Shown here: piece by piece, positions 46,897 through 59,813 of the stretch
Position numbering within the stretch: the stretch's first letter is position 1
Layout of the letters: the number at the start of each line of letters is the position of its first letter
Assembly (NCBI GenBank): GCA_020081605.1
Contig: JAHREC010000049.1
Coordinates: 992,001 to 1,056,000 of the forward strand
Length of the DNA: 64,000 nt
Direction: 5' to 3'
From: Albifimbria verrucaria
Lineage: Eukaryota; Ascomycota; Sordariomycetes; Hypocreales; Stachybotryaceae
Notes under the pieces: model-generated
Seen by the model: the letters and a program-made list of their open reading frames with translations, nothing else
Databases searched by the model: none
Told to the model about the DNA's origin: nothing
Made by a program: the position numbers and the translations under genes

Positions 46897-49800
46897 ATGG
46901 GCCAAGGCTTCTCTCTTGCGACCCCCTCCGCGGGATCTGCGGGTATAGATATTGCGCAGCTTCAGGACGTGCAGTACGAGAAGAGTATCGGCAATGCGCG
47001 CTTCATGAAAAGCATCCGCGGCCGGCACGAGCATGGCGTTGTGCTCGTCAAGGTCCTCGTCAAACCGTACAGCGACGTCAAGCTTGAGGAGTACAAGAGA
47101 CAGATTATTGGTGGGTGACACTTTGTAAGAGATACATTTGGATCGAGTAGAGTGTATTGACATTTTCTGGCAGAACAGCGCAAGGCCCTTGCGAATGTCC
47201 CGAATGCCCTAGCCTTCCAGCGCGTTATCGAGACGGAGACGAACGGTTACCTGGTCCGGCAATTTCTCTATAGCTCTTTATACGATCGACTGAGCACACG
47301 ACCATTTCTGGAGGATATTGAGAAGAAGTGGCTTGCTTTCCAGCTGCTATGCGCCTTGCGAGACTGCCATGCCCAGGACATCTACCATGGCGACATCAAG
47401 GCCCAGAATGTCCTCGTGACATCTTGGAATTGGCTGTACTTGACCGATTTTTCGTCAGCATTTAAGCCCGTTATGCTGCCTGATGACAACCCAGGCGACT
47501 TTTCCTACTTCTTTGACTCCTCCGGTCGCCGTACATGCTACATTGCACCCGAGCGTTTCTACGCTGCTGGCGAGGCACCTCCGGTGAAGCCCAGGATGAC
47601 CTGGGCGATGGATATCTTCAGTGCTGGCTGTGTCATTGCCCAGATGTTCCTGGAGTCTGAACTTTTCAGCCTTGCGCAGTTGTACAAGTATAGACGTGGA
47701 GAGTATGACCCCGTCATCACGCACTTGAGTGTCATCTCGGACAAGGACGTCCGCGAGATGATATCGCACATGATTCAACTTGATCCGGAGAAGCGCTATT
47801 CGGCTGACCATTACCTCAAATTCTGGGAAGGCAAGGTCTTTCCAAGCTACTTCTACAACTTCCTGCATCAGTACATGTGGCTCGTAACTGATCCGTCATC
47901 TGGCAATAGTCCAATGTCAGGGGCTCAGAAGAATTTGGGCGAAGCCGATGAACGAATCAGTCGAGTTTTCTATGACTTTGATAAGATCTCGTATTTCCTG
48001 GGCTATCAAACAGAGAGGCCCACAACACAGGTTACTCCCAGAAATTCACGGCTAGGCCTTGGACATTTTCCAGTCCACTTGAGCATTCCGAACCACGAGC
48101 TCTGTGTGTCTGCTGATATGGAGCCACCAGAAGATGACGGGACACTGATTTTCCTTACGTTGATTGTGTCGTCGATGAGGACTACGGCTCGAGCATCATC
48201 AAGAATCATGGCCTGTGACATTTTACTAGCTTTCTCCGAGCGTCTTACAGATGAAGCAAAGCTCGACAGAGTATTACCGTACCTCATGACGTTACTTCGA
48301 AAGGAGGAGACAGACATGGTAATTATCTCCGCCATCCGAACCATCACACAGTTATTGCAACTCGTGCATATGGTTACGCCAATAAACTCTCATGTTCTAG
48401 TCGAATATGTCCTCCCCGGATGGAAATAGCCCTCGGTTCAAAAGGAAGGACACCTAGTCCTCTCGTCAGAGCAACCTACGCCTCGTGCCTAGGTAGCCTT
48501 GCCACAACGGCCCGGCGCTTCCTCGAGATGGTTGCTAGTCTAAGAGCAGACGGCTCGATGCCAATCACGGACCCTGAAGTAGAACCGGGTGCTGATGCAG
48601 AGGCCAACTTTGAAAGTGTCTTCGACAATGCTGGTAGGCAACTATTTGAGGTTGTGGAGAGTCACGCCAAACAGCTGGCCGAAGACCCAGATGCGCATGT
48701 TCGACGAGCGTTTCTAGCCTCAGTGCCTGAGCTATGCATGTTTTTCCAGGAACATTCTAACGATATCCTTTTGCCCCATCTCAACACGTATCTAAACGAT
48801 CGCGACTGGACATTGAAATGCGCTTTCTTCGATACTATAGTCGGCATCTCCACCTTCATCGGTAGCACAAGTCTGGAGGAGTTTATGTTGCCCCTCATGA
48901 TTCAAGCCTTGACCGATACAGAGGAGTTTGTGGTCCAGGCAGCCTTGCACTCACTGGCGCAACTGGCAGGCCTTGGCCTTCTTACTAGACCAACTGTCTG
49001 GGAACTGGCAGACCTTGTTGGGCGCTTCACCATGCACCCTAATATATGGATCCGGGAGGCTGCAGCCGAATTCCTTTCCCTGTCCGCCACGTTTCTGACG
49101 CCGGCCGACGTGGTTTGTATCTTGATGCCGCTGGTAAAGCCCTATCTCAAAGTAGGAGCACTTGCCGACTTTGACGAGCTCACTCTTCTTGATTCTTTGA
49201 AAAGCCCCTGCCACGCGCCGTATTCGATCAGGCTGTAACATGGGCCATGAAGACAGACCGAGGCGTGTTTTGGAAATCGCTGCACCAGCTGCGGTCAATG
49301 GCATCTGGGTCAGCAAGCATGTTGACTTCTCAATCATCTAAAGACCTAAGCACATATTCAATGGGCCGTGTCGCTCGGAATGAAGAAGATGAGCAGTGGC
49401 TAGCAAGATTAAGAAACTTTGGGCTGAAACCAGAAGATGAGATAAAGTTGATGGCGCTCAGAGAATTCATCTGGCGCCTCAGCAAGATGAAATCCCGCGA
49501 TGCAAATGGCGAACCAAGCATGTCGATGGGTTTGGTGTCTCTGAAAGCACTTGGAGTGACGCCTCAAACAGTCTTCTTTAACGACCTGCCGCTACGAGAT
49601 CCCAAAGCGGTAATGGATCTAGACCTCCAAACAGAGAACTATACCATCGCCGATGCGCTGCTAGATGCGTCTATGACGATTGATGACTCCGTGGGTAAGA
49701 GACGACTCGCAGCTTTGAATACGCACAGGAACCGGGTTCATAGCGTCGGGCCACGACCATCTCGTACAGGAGATGGTCTTCTATCTCCCAAAAGCCCGGT

Positions 49801-51560
49801 CCGAGCCAGCTCAACTGATTCAAGGCGAGGATCATCTAGTACACGTGGTGGAGGTGCCGCAGACGATGACCTATCGGTTCAGGATGGACCATATGCTTCG
49901 CGGAGAGCTATTCGCCACCAATCAAGTGCGCTTAGTTTGCTCGATCGCAAGGATGGCAACAAATCAATCCCTGAAACTAGCACAACTGATACCAATGCCT
50001 TTGGGGAGGTCGAGGGTCCGTTTGTCCAGGCTGCGCCTCCAGTGGCAACCGGAACACAAGCCGGTGAGGACAACACTCCGAGACCATCGAGGCATAGCTA
50101 TGAGGGCAACGATCCCAGCATCCAGAAAATGCTTGACAACATGTACGTCGATAACTACCCTCGTGATATTGTGGAATTTGGACCAGTCGTCCAACCCATT
50201 TCACGAAGCAAAACCAAAGTCATTCGAGCGCAGGAGGTGATGAGCCGTGGAAACCTGAGGGCCATCTGGTGGCCACATTTGGAGAGCATAAGGGCCCCAT
50301 CAATCGCGTTGTTGCCTCTCCGGATCACGTCTTTTTCATCACAGGAGGTGACGATGGTGCAGTCAGGGTTTGGGACTCTGCAAGATTGGAGCGAAATATC
50401 ACGCATCGTTCTCGACAAACCCATAAGCACGCCGATGGTGCTCGTGTGTTGGCACTGTGTTTCATTGAGAACACCCATTGTTTCGTGAGTTGCGCAAGTG
50501 ACGGAAGTGTTCACGTTGTCAAAGTCGATACAGTGTCTGCGAGTGGTGTTATTAGATATGGCAAACTCCGCGTTCTGCGAGAATACCAGCTTCCAAAGGA
50601 CGAATATGCGGTCTGGTGCGAGCATTTCCGGCAAGAGTCTAACTCGGTTCTTCTTCTGGCAACCAATCGATCACGAATTCTTGGGATCGACCTGAGGACC
50701 ATGTCACTTCTTTATGTCCTGGAAAATCCCGTACATCACGGAACCCCTACATGTTTCTGTGTCGACCGGAAGCGGAATTGGTTATGTGTCGGGACATCTC
50801 ATGGAGTCGTTGACTTGTGGGATCTCCGGTTCATGATGAGGCTGAAAGCCTGGGGCGTGCCTGGCGGTGGTCCTCTATATCGCATTCGCGTGCACCCGAC
50901 GAAGGGGCGCGGCAAATGGATCTGCATCTCAGGCGGAACAGCGCAAGGAGAAGTCACTGTTTGGGACTTGGAGAAGACTATCTGCAGAGAAATATACCGA
51001 ACGGGTGCAAGTAAGGAAGCCCCAAGGTATATGAGGCGTGGGATGTCGACGATGGCAAGTCAGATAGGCTCCTGTCACGATTCGGAACAGATCTAGAGAG
51101 AAGCGAAACAGCACATATGGACCGCGGAGTCCGGGCCATGGTCGTTGGTACCGGCACCACAGAGGATTCACGAGAGGTGCGGCATGCATTCATTGTCACC
51201 GGCGGTTCGGACAAGAAGCTCAGATTCTGGGATATTTCACGCATCGAGAATTCTGGTATCTACAGCGGTCTTTTGCCTGACGATCCAAGGCCGATCTACT
51301 CAGTCACCCATCCGACTACATCACTCACTTTAAACACGGAAAAGATACCCAGACATGCACCTACAGCTTCCAACGCTGGTTCGGGCAGCAAAGGTAAGAC
51401 CTCGAGCTCGCGGCCGCCGAGGTCGACTGTCATATCTTTGCAGCAACAGCAGCTCCTGCAGTCACACATGGACTCGATAACGGACGTGGCTCTGCTCGAG
51501 CACCCGTACATGATGAGTGTCTCGGTGGACCGGTCTGGAATCGTATTTGTGTTCCAGTAG
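46897..51560 (+). CDS. vps15: Vps15, protein kinase-like regulatory subunit of the Vps34 PI3-kinase
   Basis: Vps15 anchors and activates the class III PI3-kinase Vps34 on endosomal and autophagic membranes. Exons 46897-47110 and 47174-51560 are joined by a 63-bp intron. MGQGFS is a good N-myristoylation start. The kinase domain carries YHGDIKAQNVLVTSWNW, LTDFSSAFKP and CYIAPERFYA, then a HEAT-repeat region (about residues 400-800) and a C-terminal WD40 propeller (FGEHKGPINRVVASPDHVFF, FITGGDDGAVRVWD, LCVGTSHGVVDLWDLRF, ITDVALLEHPYMMSVSVD). Four missing bases are apparent: CCCC 48414-48417, CCCC 49206-49209, AAA 50251-50253 and CCCC 51020-51023. Restoring all four gives exactly 1534 residues, full length for the family. 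Truncation at the first would remove HEAT and WD40 domains, so a real frameshift is unlikely. Confidence 0.96.
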
Positions 51561-52047
51561 TCTTGGGCCACGATTGAGGATAGAAAGATGAAGAGCGAGG
51601 ACGAGCCAGCTGTAGTTGTCGATAAGCGTACTTTACTTATACCCAAGAACGATGAATAAGAATTCTATAGACCGGTTTTTATCTTTATTTCTATTTTTAA
51701 TCTTTTTCTCTGCTCTTAAAAGTAACCATATATGATTTTATCTTCCAATATTTGGATTGACACCAAGATGTGAGGTGGTCTATTACAGTATGTAGAGGCA
51801 TCTTGGCTTTGGCTCCATATTGAAATGTGGCGCAGTCAAGTGTGGCTCAACACAAGCTGTCCCACCTCTCACCAAAATTTCCACACGGCCTCGTCCAAGG
51901 TATCAGCCTCGCGCACACGAGCAGAACGACATCGCGAACACGCACGCCCTCGACGCCGAAGCCTACCGATTCCCTCCGTACTACAAATTCCAGCAGCGAG
52001 AGCTTTAAATAGTATTGAGGTAACGAAAAAGCACACAATCTCCCAAG
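51561..52047. other. vps15 terminator region and lea1 promoter
   Basis: About 490 bp between two tandem + strand genes. The T-rich stretch TTTTTATCTTTATTTCTATTTTTAATC at 51670-51710 is suited to 3' end formation of vps15. No promoter motif for lea1 stands out. Confidence 0.35.
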
Positions 52048-53056
52048 ATGCGGCTCACCGTCGAGCTCATCAAGGATTCCCTATCCTATCTCAACCCGCT
52101 CAAGGAGCGAGAGCTTGATCTCCGAGGTGCGTTTGGAAAGAGCAGATGCTACACTTTTTGAGCGCAGAACAGAGTTGATCCAATCGTCTGTTGTGGGCGT
52201 GAACAGGACACCGAATTACGGCCATTGAGAACCTGGGTGTTGCTGGAGTTAGTATCCCCGACCTTTGGCTGGCGTCGTACTGCGACGAGCTGTGTGGGAA
52301 TGTTGCTGACGAGTCGCACATAGCCTCACGATGCCATCGATTTTACGGATAACGACATCCAAGTGCTGGGGAACTTCCCGCTGTCGCCGCGCATCACGAC
52401 GTTGCTGCTAGCGCGTAACCGCATCGCGAGCATCCAGGCTTCGCTGCCCAAATCGATCCCGAACCTCACGAACCTCGTACTAGCGTCGAACAATGTGCAA
52501 GAGCTGGCCGATGTCGATGTGCTAGGAAGCTTCCCACGTTTGACACACCTGGTGCTGGCGGATAACCCAGTCGCAAAGAAGGAGGTGAGTGATGGCGGAA
52601 ATCCACGATGGGTGATGTGATATGCTAAATTCGGTACGCAGCATTACCGATACTGGATTATTTGGCGATGCCCGAGTGTGCGATTCCTGGACTACGAGAA
52701 GGTCAAGGAGGCGGAGAGGAGAGAGGAAGGGAGCTATTCGGCACAGTAGAGGAGCCCACGACACTGGCGTCTACGGTAAGTTTCATAGCTCGATTGACTG
52801 CAGTGGTGTTTGGCATCTCAACGCTAACTCTCATCGCCAGATCATGGGCAAGAAGACAACAACATTCGACAGCTCCGCAAACGGATCGGCGGGTCAATCC
52901 AAGCTATCGCGGATAAAGCTCACGGACAAGGAGAAGAAGTTGCTGCAGGAGAAGATCAAGAAGGCGACGAGCCTGCAGGAGATTATTGCATTGGAGAAGG
53001 AGCTGAACGAGGGACGGTTACCCTCAGGGATTCACGCGGATGCCATGGAGGAGTAG
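52048..53056 (+). CDS. lea1: U2 snRNP component A' (Lea1)
   Basis: U2A' is a leucine-rich-repeat protein that binds U2 snRNA with U2B'' in the spliceosome. Five exons: 52048-52126, 52207-52247, 52324-52584, 52642-52775 and 52841-53056. The start MRLTVELIKDSLSYLNPLKE is diagnostic. LRR segments are LGNFPLSPRITTLLLARNRI, LTNLVLASNNVQELADVDVL and FPRLTHLVLADNPV, and the cap motif is HYRYWIIWRCPSVRFLDY. The C-terminal tail reads KLTDKEKKLLQEKIKKATSL then a short acidic end. One missing base lies between 52712 and 52733 (between AERR and RELFGTVEEP); restoring it gives exactly 243 residues. The 3' end converges on the Dpb3-like gene with a 231-bp gap. Confidence 0.95.
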
Positions 53057-53287
53057 AGCGAGCTTTGAGATGTGCTAGGTTGGCGGCTCCATCACGCTGC
53101 GATTTGGACAGATGTTTACTTGGGAAACAATCGGCGCCGTTATTAACATAAAATATATGGTAGCGCCATTATGAAAGAACAGTGGCTATAGATATGTTAC
53201 CTCTGCTATGCGAGGCTGCGTACTTCTGTGACTTGTGAAGATCAGAGCACCAAACCGTCTTGCTGAATGTTTTGGAAAGACGTGCTA

Positions 53288-54004
53288 CTAGCCCGTCATT
53301 TGAGTGTCCGCATCACGATTCGAACCCGCTGCCTGTCGCATCTCCAGCTCCAGTTGCTCGTTGGGGTCATCATCGGCGCCGCTGGTGTTGGCCCGCGAGG
53401 GTGTTGTGGCCAGGGCAGCGATGGCTGAGCCATTGGCTTGGCCAGTACTGGTGCGCGGCGGCCTGTCCTCGGCGGCCTTGTCGCCACGGAGGCGGGCCTG
53501 TATAGCGCCAGCAGAGGCCTTTACCTTCTTGAACGGGACAGTCTTGGGAACCATGTCTTCCAGGAACTGCAGGCGCTCATGGCGGGCGACGGCGCTGGCT
53601 TGAGGGTTGTCAGTTTGGGTGGGAGGGTGATGGAGTGATGGAGAAACGTACCGACGTCCTTGTATTGGATGTTGCGACGGGGCTTACGCTCTAGCTTTGC
53701 CTCGTTGTGAGCAGACTGTGCGAGGGTTCGAATGAACTCTTCCTGTAAGGAATTGTTAGGAGAAAAAGGCTCGTGCTTGGAACGAGGGAAACTAACGGCA
53801 GCAAGTGTGATGATGAAGGCGGCGTTGTTAGAGCACATGGCGATATCAGGGTCTTGGGCAATGATCTTCTTGACTCGAGATACTTGAATAGATGTTAGAA
53901 TAACACCCGGTAAGATCGTAGGTGGGTGAGAGAAACTAACGAGGGATATGAGTTTGGCCTGTGGGCTCATCGGCCCGGCGAATGGCGGTTGTGTTGTATG
54001 GCAT
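53288..54004 (-). CDS. dpb3: Histone-fold protein, Dpb3/CHRAC-like (DNA polymerase epsilon subunit C)
   Basis: The histone-fold subunit of DNA polymerase epsilon or of the related ISWI/CHRAC remodelling complex, which binds double-stranded DNA at forks or nucleosomes. Four exons: 54004-53941, 53882-53797, 53742-53652 and 53598-53288, giving 183 residues without frame problems. The histone-fold core is clear: SRVKKIIAQDPDIAMCSNNA, AFIITLAAEEFIRTLAQSAH, RRNIQYKDVASAV and HERLQFLEDMVP. The tail is Ala/Thr/Asp-rich and disordered. It diverges from the chloride-channel gene. Choosing between Dpb3 and a Dls1/CHRAC subunit needs alignment; the CBF/NF-Y-type histone fold itself is firm. Confidence 0.85.
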
Positions 54005-54751
54005 GGTGAGTCGTTCAAATCCACAGACCCAACTAGATCTGATGGTCTGAGTTATATTCTGATGATACGAATTCTTCTTGCTATGAGTAACCAGAAAAGA
54101 GCCAGTACATCCACTCTTGTCGTAGAACTATTCCTGTAGAAGTCAGTATTGATGTCGAGATAGTGAGATGATGAAAGACAGGAGAGTGCAGAATTGGCTA
54201 TCAAGGGGCAATATGGCCATAAATGAACTAGTTATGCAGCAACCTACCAATACAAGGACTAGAACCAGAACCAAAAGAAACGAGACACTGGAGGTATGGT
54301 CCTGGGTTGAAGCAAGCGCAATAAGCAAGGCGCTGAAGAGAGGGTGTTGTGAAGTGGTGGTGATGGGTATGATTGTGGACGCGCCTGCGCTGCAACCACT
54401 AAACGCGCCTTGGCCATGTGGTTGAAACCAAACCAAGCCAAGTGTGGCTGCGAGCGAAGCCACAGCATAAATCAAGGTCCCCACCTTGACCTTTGACCAC
54501 CCAACCTTACAGGCTACAGCACGCCTACAGGACAGGGAACGACGGGCAGCGGGTGGGAGCTCCTGATAAGGGATAAGGGACCCTGGGATGTACTGTATGT
54601 AGCCTCAATCGGAGAGCTCCCATCAACGTAACGTAATCAGCCTCGACGACTCCAACAATCGGCTTCTGTTTCGCCCGTCGAATCCCCGTACATCTTCTAG
54701 GACCGCCCGGTAGATGCTGTTTCGCGCGACCATGACCTACCTGGCGGATTC
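54005..54751. promoter_or_regulatory. Divergent promoter region between dpb3 and the CLC gene
   Basis: A 747-bp gap between outward-facing starts. It contains ACCTTGACCTTTGACCACCCAACC-like C-rich sequence at about 54480-54510 and GATAAGGGATAAGGG (two GATAA elements) at about 54566-54580. GATA-factor control is only a possibility from the motif. Confidence 0.35.
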
Positions 54752-57478
54752 ATGATGTCGCGAACCACGTCCTACATGCGCAGCCCTCGGCTGGGCCGAA
54801 GCCCTTCCATCAGCTCCCGCGTCTCCTTTGCCGTGTCCAATGCTGAGCAGGGCGAGACGTCTACCCAGCCTGCGCCGGCAGAGGCCCAGATCGAGGAGGA
54901 GATTGCAGAGATTAAGCGATATGAGGTATGTGCTCCGGATGGCTGCGATGCGACAGGCTGTATACTGACCAGCGTTTGAATAGGATTTTACTACAATAGG
55001 TTCGCGCTCCCGACGAATGACACCCGCACAGCTCGCAAACTGACATATACACGCAGACTGGGTGCAGGATGCTGCCCGCGAGCAGGCGAGGCGCAAGGCA
55101 CGACGGCACCGCGCGGCCGGCATGTACGACCACGGACGGGCGAACTGGCGGTACCGAGTGTGGGCGTCCTACGATGCTGCGCAAGGGTGGATCGTTGTGA
55201 CCATCATCGGAGCCGCCATTGGACTGAACGCGGCGTTTCTGAATATTGTCACCGAGTGGCTGTCGGATATCAAGATGGGCTACTGCGAGACGGCCTTTTA
55301 CCTGAACGAGAAGTTCTGCTGTTGGGGAGAAGACAATGGTGAGTTGAACGAGTTGCACAGACGCGCGAGAGACCATAATACTGATGTTGATTGTAGGTTG
55401 TCCGATGTGGCATCGTTGGACAGGCTTTGGTCCGCTCAACTATTTTATTTATATAATATTCGCTGTATGTACTCCTATACTGTTCTTATGGTCTTATTCT
55501 AACTTAGTCTCTAGACATTTTTTGCCTTTGTATCAGCAACCTTGGTCAAATCCTTCGCTCCATACGCCGCAGGCTCCGGTATTTCAGAGATCAAGTGCAT
55601 CGTTGCCGGCTTCGTCATGAAGGGCTTCCTCGGCTTCCGCACTCTGGTTATCAAATCCGTCTGCCTTCCGCTGGCCATTGCGTCTGGCTTGTCCGTGGGC
55701 AAGGAGGGACCTAGTGTTCACTATGCTGTGTGTACTGGAAACGTCATATCAAGACTGTTTAATAAGTACAAGCATAATGCGTCCAAGACCAGGAAATCTT
55801 GAGTGCCTGCGCCGCTGCAGGTGTTGGCGTAGCCTTCGGCAGTCCTATTGGTGGTGTCTTGTTCTCTCTTGAAGAGATATCAAGCCATTTCCCTCTGAAG
55901 ACCATGTGGCGAAGCTACTTCTGCGCTCTGGTTGGTACAGCTGTGTTGGCCGCCATGAACCCTTTCAGAACAGGCCAGCTCGTCATGTTCCAAGTTCGGT
56001 ATGATCGGGACTGGCATTTCTTCGAGGTGGTCTTTTACATCATCATCGGTATATTCGGTGGTTTGTACGGCGCCCTTGTCATCAAGTGGAATCTCCGTGT
56101 CCAGGCGTTTCGCAAGAAGTATCTTGCCCAATATGCCATCCTGGAAGCGACCTTGCTCGCTGCCGCCACAGCCATCGTTGCCTACCCCAACGCTTTTCTT
56201 CGAATCGACATGTCAGAAAGCATGGAGATTTTGTTCCTCGAGTGCGAGGGTGCCGAGGATTACCATGGTCTTTGTGACGCGGATAAGCGGTTCTGGAACA
56301 TCATGTCACTGATTATTGCGACTACTTTGAGAGTGTTCCTCGTCATCATATCCTACGGATGCAAGGTGCCTGCCGGTATTTTTGTGCCTTCCATGGCCGT
56401 GGGAGCATTGTTTGGGCGGACGGTTGGAATCATTGTGCAGGCGATGCACGAGGCCAACCCGACTAGTGTCTTCTTCTCTGCCTGCAAACCTGACGAGCCT
56501 TGCATTACGCCTGGTACTTATGCCTTCCTTGGTGCGGGTGCAGCTCTTAGTGGTATCATGCACATGTATGTGTCTGTCGTTGTCATCATGTTCGAGCTTA
56601 CTGGTGCTCTGACATACATTCTTCCTACCATGATTGTGGTGGGAGTAACAAAGGCTGTGAGCGAGCTCTTTGGTAAGGGTGGCATTGCGGATCGCATGAT
56701 CTGGTTCAGTGGCTTTCCATATTTGGATGGGAAAGAGGAGCACAATTTCGGCGTGCCTGTGTCTCATGTCATGCGAACATCGATTGTGTCTCTACCCGTC
56801 AACAGCTTGACACTGGAAGAGGTCGAGCAGCTTTTGGCCGACGACAGGTATCAAGGCTTCCCTATCGTTGAAGACAACAACTCAAAGCTCCTCGTCGGCT
56901 ACATTGGCCGAACTGAATTGCGATATGCCATCGAACGCATTCGCAGAGAACGACACGTTAGTCCGAACTCGAGATGCGTGTTTACACCATCGCCAACGAT
57001 CAACTCGTTGATGCCCATTACGCCAACTGTCACGGTTCATGCAGACTCATCGGCAGCCTCGACTCTTGACTTCAGCCGATACATAGATACCACGCCCGTA
57101 ACGGCGCACCCCCGTCTTCCTCTTGAGACTGTCATGGAGCTGTTCCGAAAGATTGGTCCTCGTGTTATTTTAATCGAGTACCACGGTAAGCTTACCGGCT
57201 TGGTAACAGTCAAAGATTGCTTGAGATATCAGTTCAAGGTTGAAGCAGCTGAGAACCCCAAAGATGACCAGCGTATGTTAGAAGGACAAGAACAGCTTTG
57301 GAACGTCCTCAGGAGAGCGGGCAATTGGATATCAGGTCATGTGGCGACGGCCTCTGGTGGAAGGATCAGGTTAAGCGGACAATATGATAGCGAGTCACCT
57401 CATGGTAGAAGTGGTGCTATTCTCGACGGCGATGAGGATGTAGCAGATGAGGGAATGGAATTGGAGAGCCGCAGATAG
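54752..57478 (+). CDS. CLC-type voltage-gated chloride channel or Cl-/H+ exchanger (Gef1-like)
   Basis: CLC proteins move chloride across plasma, Golgi or vacuolar membranes. Five exons: 54752-54925, 54984-54999 (16 nt), 55057-55338, 55397-55464 and 55515-57478. CLC signatures are [19 protein letters not shown], the gate motif [12 protein letters not shown] with its glutamate, [16 protein letters not shown], and the second filter [17 protein letters not shown]. The C-terminal part carries two CBS domains ([20 protein letters not shown] with [31 protein letters not shown]). One missing G at 55792-55793 (between KTR and [10 protein letters not shown]) is needed; restoring it gives exactly 834 residues. 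GSGIS instead of the common GSGIP at the first filter is noted and is, from memory, usual in fungal relatives. Confidence 0.94.
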
Positions 57479-57669
57479 ATTTGTTTTTGACAACTGGGAC
57501 GATAAGGGCATGTATGAATGAATCTGGCATTGGCGTTTGAGTTATACTGTAACTATTACCAGAGTTTGCTGGCTCTAGCAGCTAGTGATGAGCATATTTG
57601 GAACAGCTTGATTTATGTCTTTCAATATGTGCAACCATTTATTTGCACATTCTCCCGAGTAAGCTTAAG

Positions 57670-58507
57670 TTATCTACTTCTGTCTTGAGCCAGGTTACCG
57701 AGGTCAGCAACGTCTTCATCATCAGGCTTTGCGTCCTCCTCGTCACCGGTTGGAACGCGCACGTAGCCTGCCTGTGCTGCGGCCTCGTCCACGCTCTCAT
57801 CCTTGCGGCCGACAATGACGCTGCCTGCAACGAGCAATGTGGCGCCAACCCACCACATGGGGGCAGATCCTCGCCGAAGATGAACAGGCCCATGAGGGCG
57901 GTGAGGAGGAAGTTGGTGGAGGTGTTCATGATGGACACCTGGGTGGTGGATGTACCACGGGCAAGAGCGGTGGTAAATAGGGACCACATCTGAGAGCGAT
58001 GTATGTTAATAGCTGTCTTGGTAATGATAAGAGAGATGTCGGGCTTACCACGCCGTTGAAAGTCAGGTTGAGAGCAAAGAAGATCTGATGATGAACATGG
58101 TGAGCAGGTTGTTATTATGGATCTTCGGGGAATACGGTGACCTTACGCCTCGGATAATAAGCTCTACTATCTTCTCATAAGCTTTGAGACCAAGAAGGCC
58201 GGCTATCGTGTTCGACAAGCTTGTCGTGAGCTCTGTCGTGGTTCTATGTCGCTCATCAGCGTCAATATCCTAGACATCTATCCCCAGGCCGAAAACCCGT
58301 AAATGCCACTCACAACTTTGCGAAAACGCCGTTAAACGCCGCGCAAGCACCGCTCGCAACGGCAAAGAAGATCCACTGCGAGCGGACGCTCCGCGAGCCG
58401 CTCTGTCCGGCGAGGCTGTCCATATCGGCTGCAGATTGCGAGGTCTGGGGTGCCGGCGTGTCCCCAGAGGCGGTTCCGGCTCCGGGCTTGCGTCTTTGGC
58501 GGGCCAT
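57670..58507 (-). CDS. TMEM42-like EamA/DMT-family membrane protein
   Basis: A small drug/metabolite-transporter-fold protein like animal TMEM42, with no established substrate. Exons are 58507-58314, 58243-58147, 58084-58049 (36 nt) and 57989-57670. A disordered N-terminus is followed by four hydrophobic segments: FFAVASGACAAFNGVFAKL, the SLSNTIAGLLGLKAYEKI region, FFALNLTFNGVMWSLF, and STNFLLTALMGLFIFGE with WWVGATLLVAGSVIVG. The C-terminal tail is acidic and cytosolic. One missing C in the run at 57859-57863 (between EDLPP and MWWVGA) is needed; with it the length is exactly 215 residues. It is tandem with the TFIIA gene on the same strand and convergent with the CLC gene. Confidence 0.8.
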
Positions 58508-58972
58508 TGTCGGCACGTACCCTCAGGAGTCGTACGGAATGCTCGGGGGTTTGAGGTGTGGGTGGCGCGGACGCTTTGTTGCTGGGCGTTGGCTGATGCA
58601 GGTGGGAAGCGCTGATCGCAGGGGCCTAGTGGCTGCTGGTGCCGCTGTTTCACGGAACAGGGTGACACTGCGCTGACGTTGCGAGCATGCCAGAGCAAAT
58701 TCATGCGATTCGTGCAATTACAGCATCTGGGACATGGCAAAGTTTACACGTCAATTTGTCAATTTGGTATGACTGTGTCTAGGCCTCATCTAAAGGGCTC
58801 AACTGGACTCTAAGTCCGTTATCCTGTAACTAAAGCTCAATCCCTTTCAAAAAACAACTGTAATATCCCAAACGCCGCCCAATGCAAAAGTCATCATGAT
58901 CGAATGATAGCACCGAGAGCTAACTTGGACTCTTGTCCGTGATAACTCCAGCGTTGGTCCGAAGCTCGTAGC

Positions 58973-59452
58973 TCAAGGTCCCTCACCGGGCTTCTTGGCG
59001 TTGCAGCTGACGATCTTGACCTTGTCGGCCTGCACCGTCTGACCGCCATTGTCCAACTTGAATGTGACGTTCTTGATAAGGAAGGTCCAGACTTCGTCGC
59101 AGAATCGGTAAACATCGAGGCTGCCCTGTAAATGAGGATGACGCTTGGTTAGCGACTATACGGTGTGATGTAAGCCGGTGGCGGGGGTAGCAGTGGGCAT
59201 TTACCTTGAACTGCAAACGGCTCTTCACGTTCTTCTGCAGCGCCTCGGTGATGGCCTGGTCAAAGTTGCCGAGGATCTTCATCGCCAGCTGCGGGTTGAT
59301 GCGCTCCTCGCTGATCAAGTCATCGAGGGTATCTGTCAGAGCGAGACCGATGCTGCTGCGGTTAGTCCAGGGACGCCACAACCACGCATCAACGGGGCGC
59401 GGTACCTGCTGCGTCGGTAAAGCTCGTAGAATGATTGCGCTCCCGTCGCCAT
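58973..59452 (-). CDS. toa2: Transcription initiation factor IIA small subunit (gamma)
   Basis: TFIIA gamma pairs with the large subunit to stabilise TBP on the TATA box in RNA polymerase II pre-initiation complexes. Exons 59452-59406, 59352-59205 and 59125-58973 give 115 residues, the usual length, without frame problems. The start [20 protein letters not shown] and [20 protein letters not shown] form the helical bundle; [19 protein letters not shown] and [18 protein letters not shown] form the beta-barrel strands. The CAGCAG repeat at the second acceptor makes one codon of splice ambiguity; the choice here gives RRSS. Divergent from vma16. Confidence 0.96.
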
Positions 59453-59813
59453 ATTGAATAATCGTATCACGGACGCGTTGGGGAGGGGCCGGCGTGCTAT
59501 GCGAGATGATGTTGTAAAGGACAAAGTGGTATTTATATGAACGGAGGGGAAGTAGTAGGTGGCTAGCGGGTGACTAAGCCACAGCAAGGCAGCCACTGTA
59601 ATCATGTGACGTCGCTGGAACTCTGGCAAGGCTTACGATACGCTGGAGCTCGTCTCGACGTCGCGCTAAGTTGCTCCTCTGATAGGGAGCTCTGGGAAAG
59701 CCATTCATTCGAAAAACGAGTCCACGCAAAACCCTCCCATCGACATCACCGACACGCGCGCCCTGCCCCGCCCCGTCCTGTCCCCTCGAAACAGCACACC
59801 AACAACCGTCGCG
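59453..59813. promoter_or_regulatory. Divergent promoter between toa2 and vma16
   Basis: A 361-bp gap between outward-facing starts. TCATGTGACGTCG at about 59602-59614 combines a CACATG-type E-box with a TGACGTC CRE-like element. The 5' leader of vma16 is C-rich. Factor identity is inference. Confidence 0.45.
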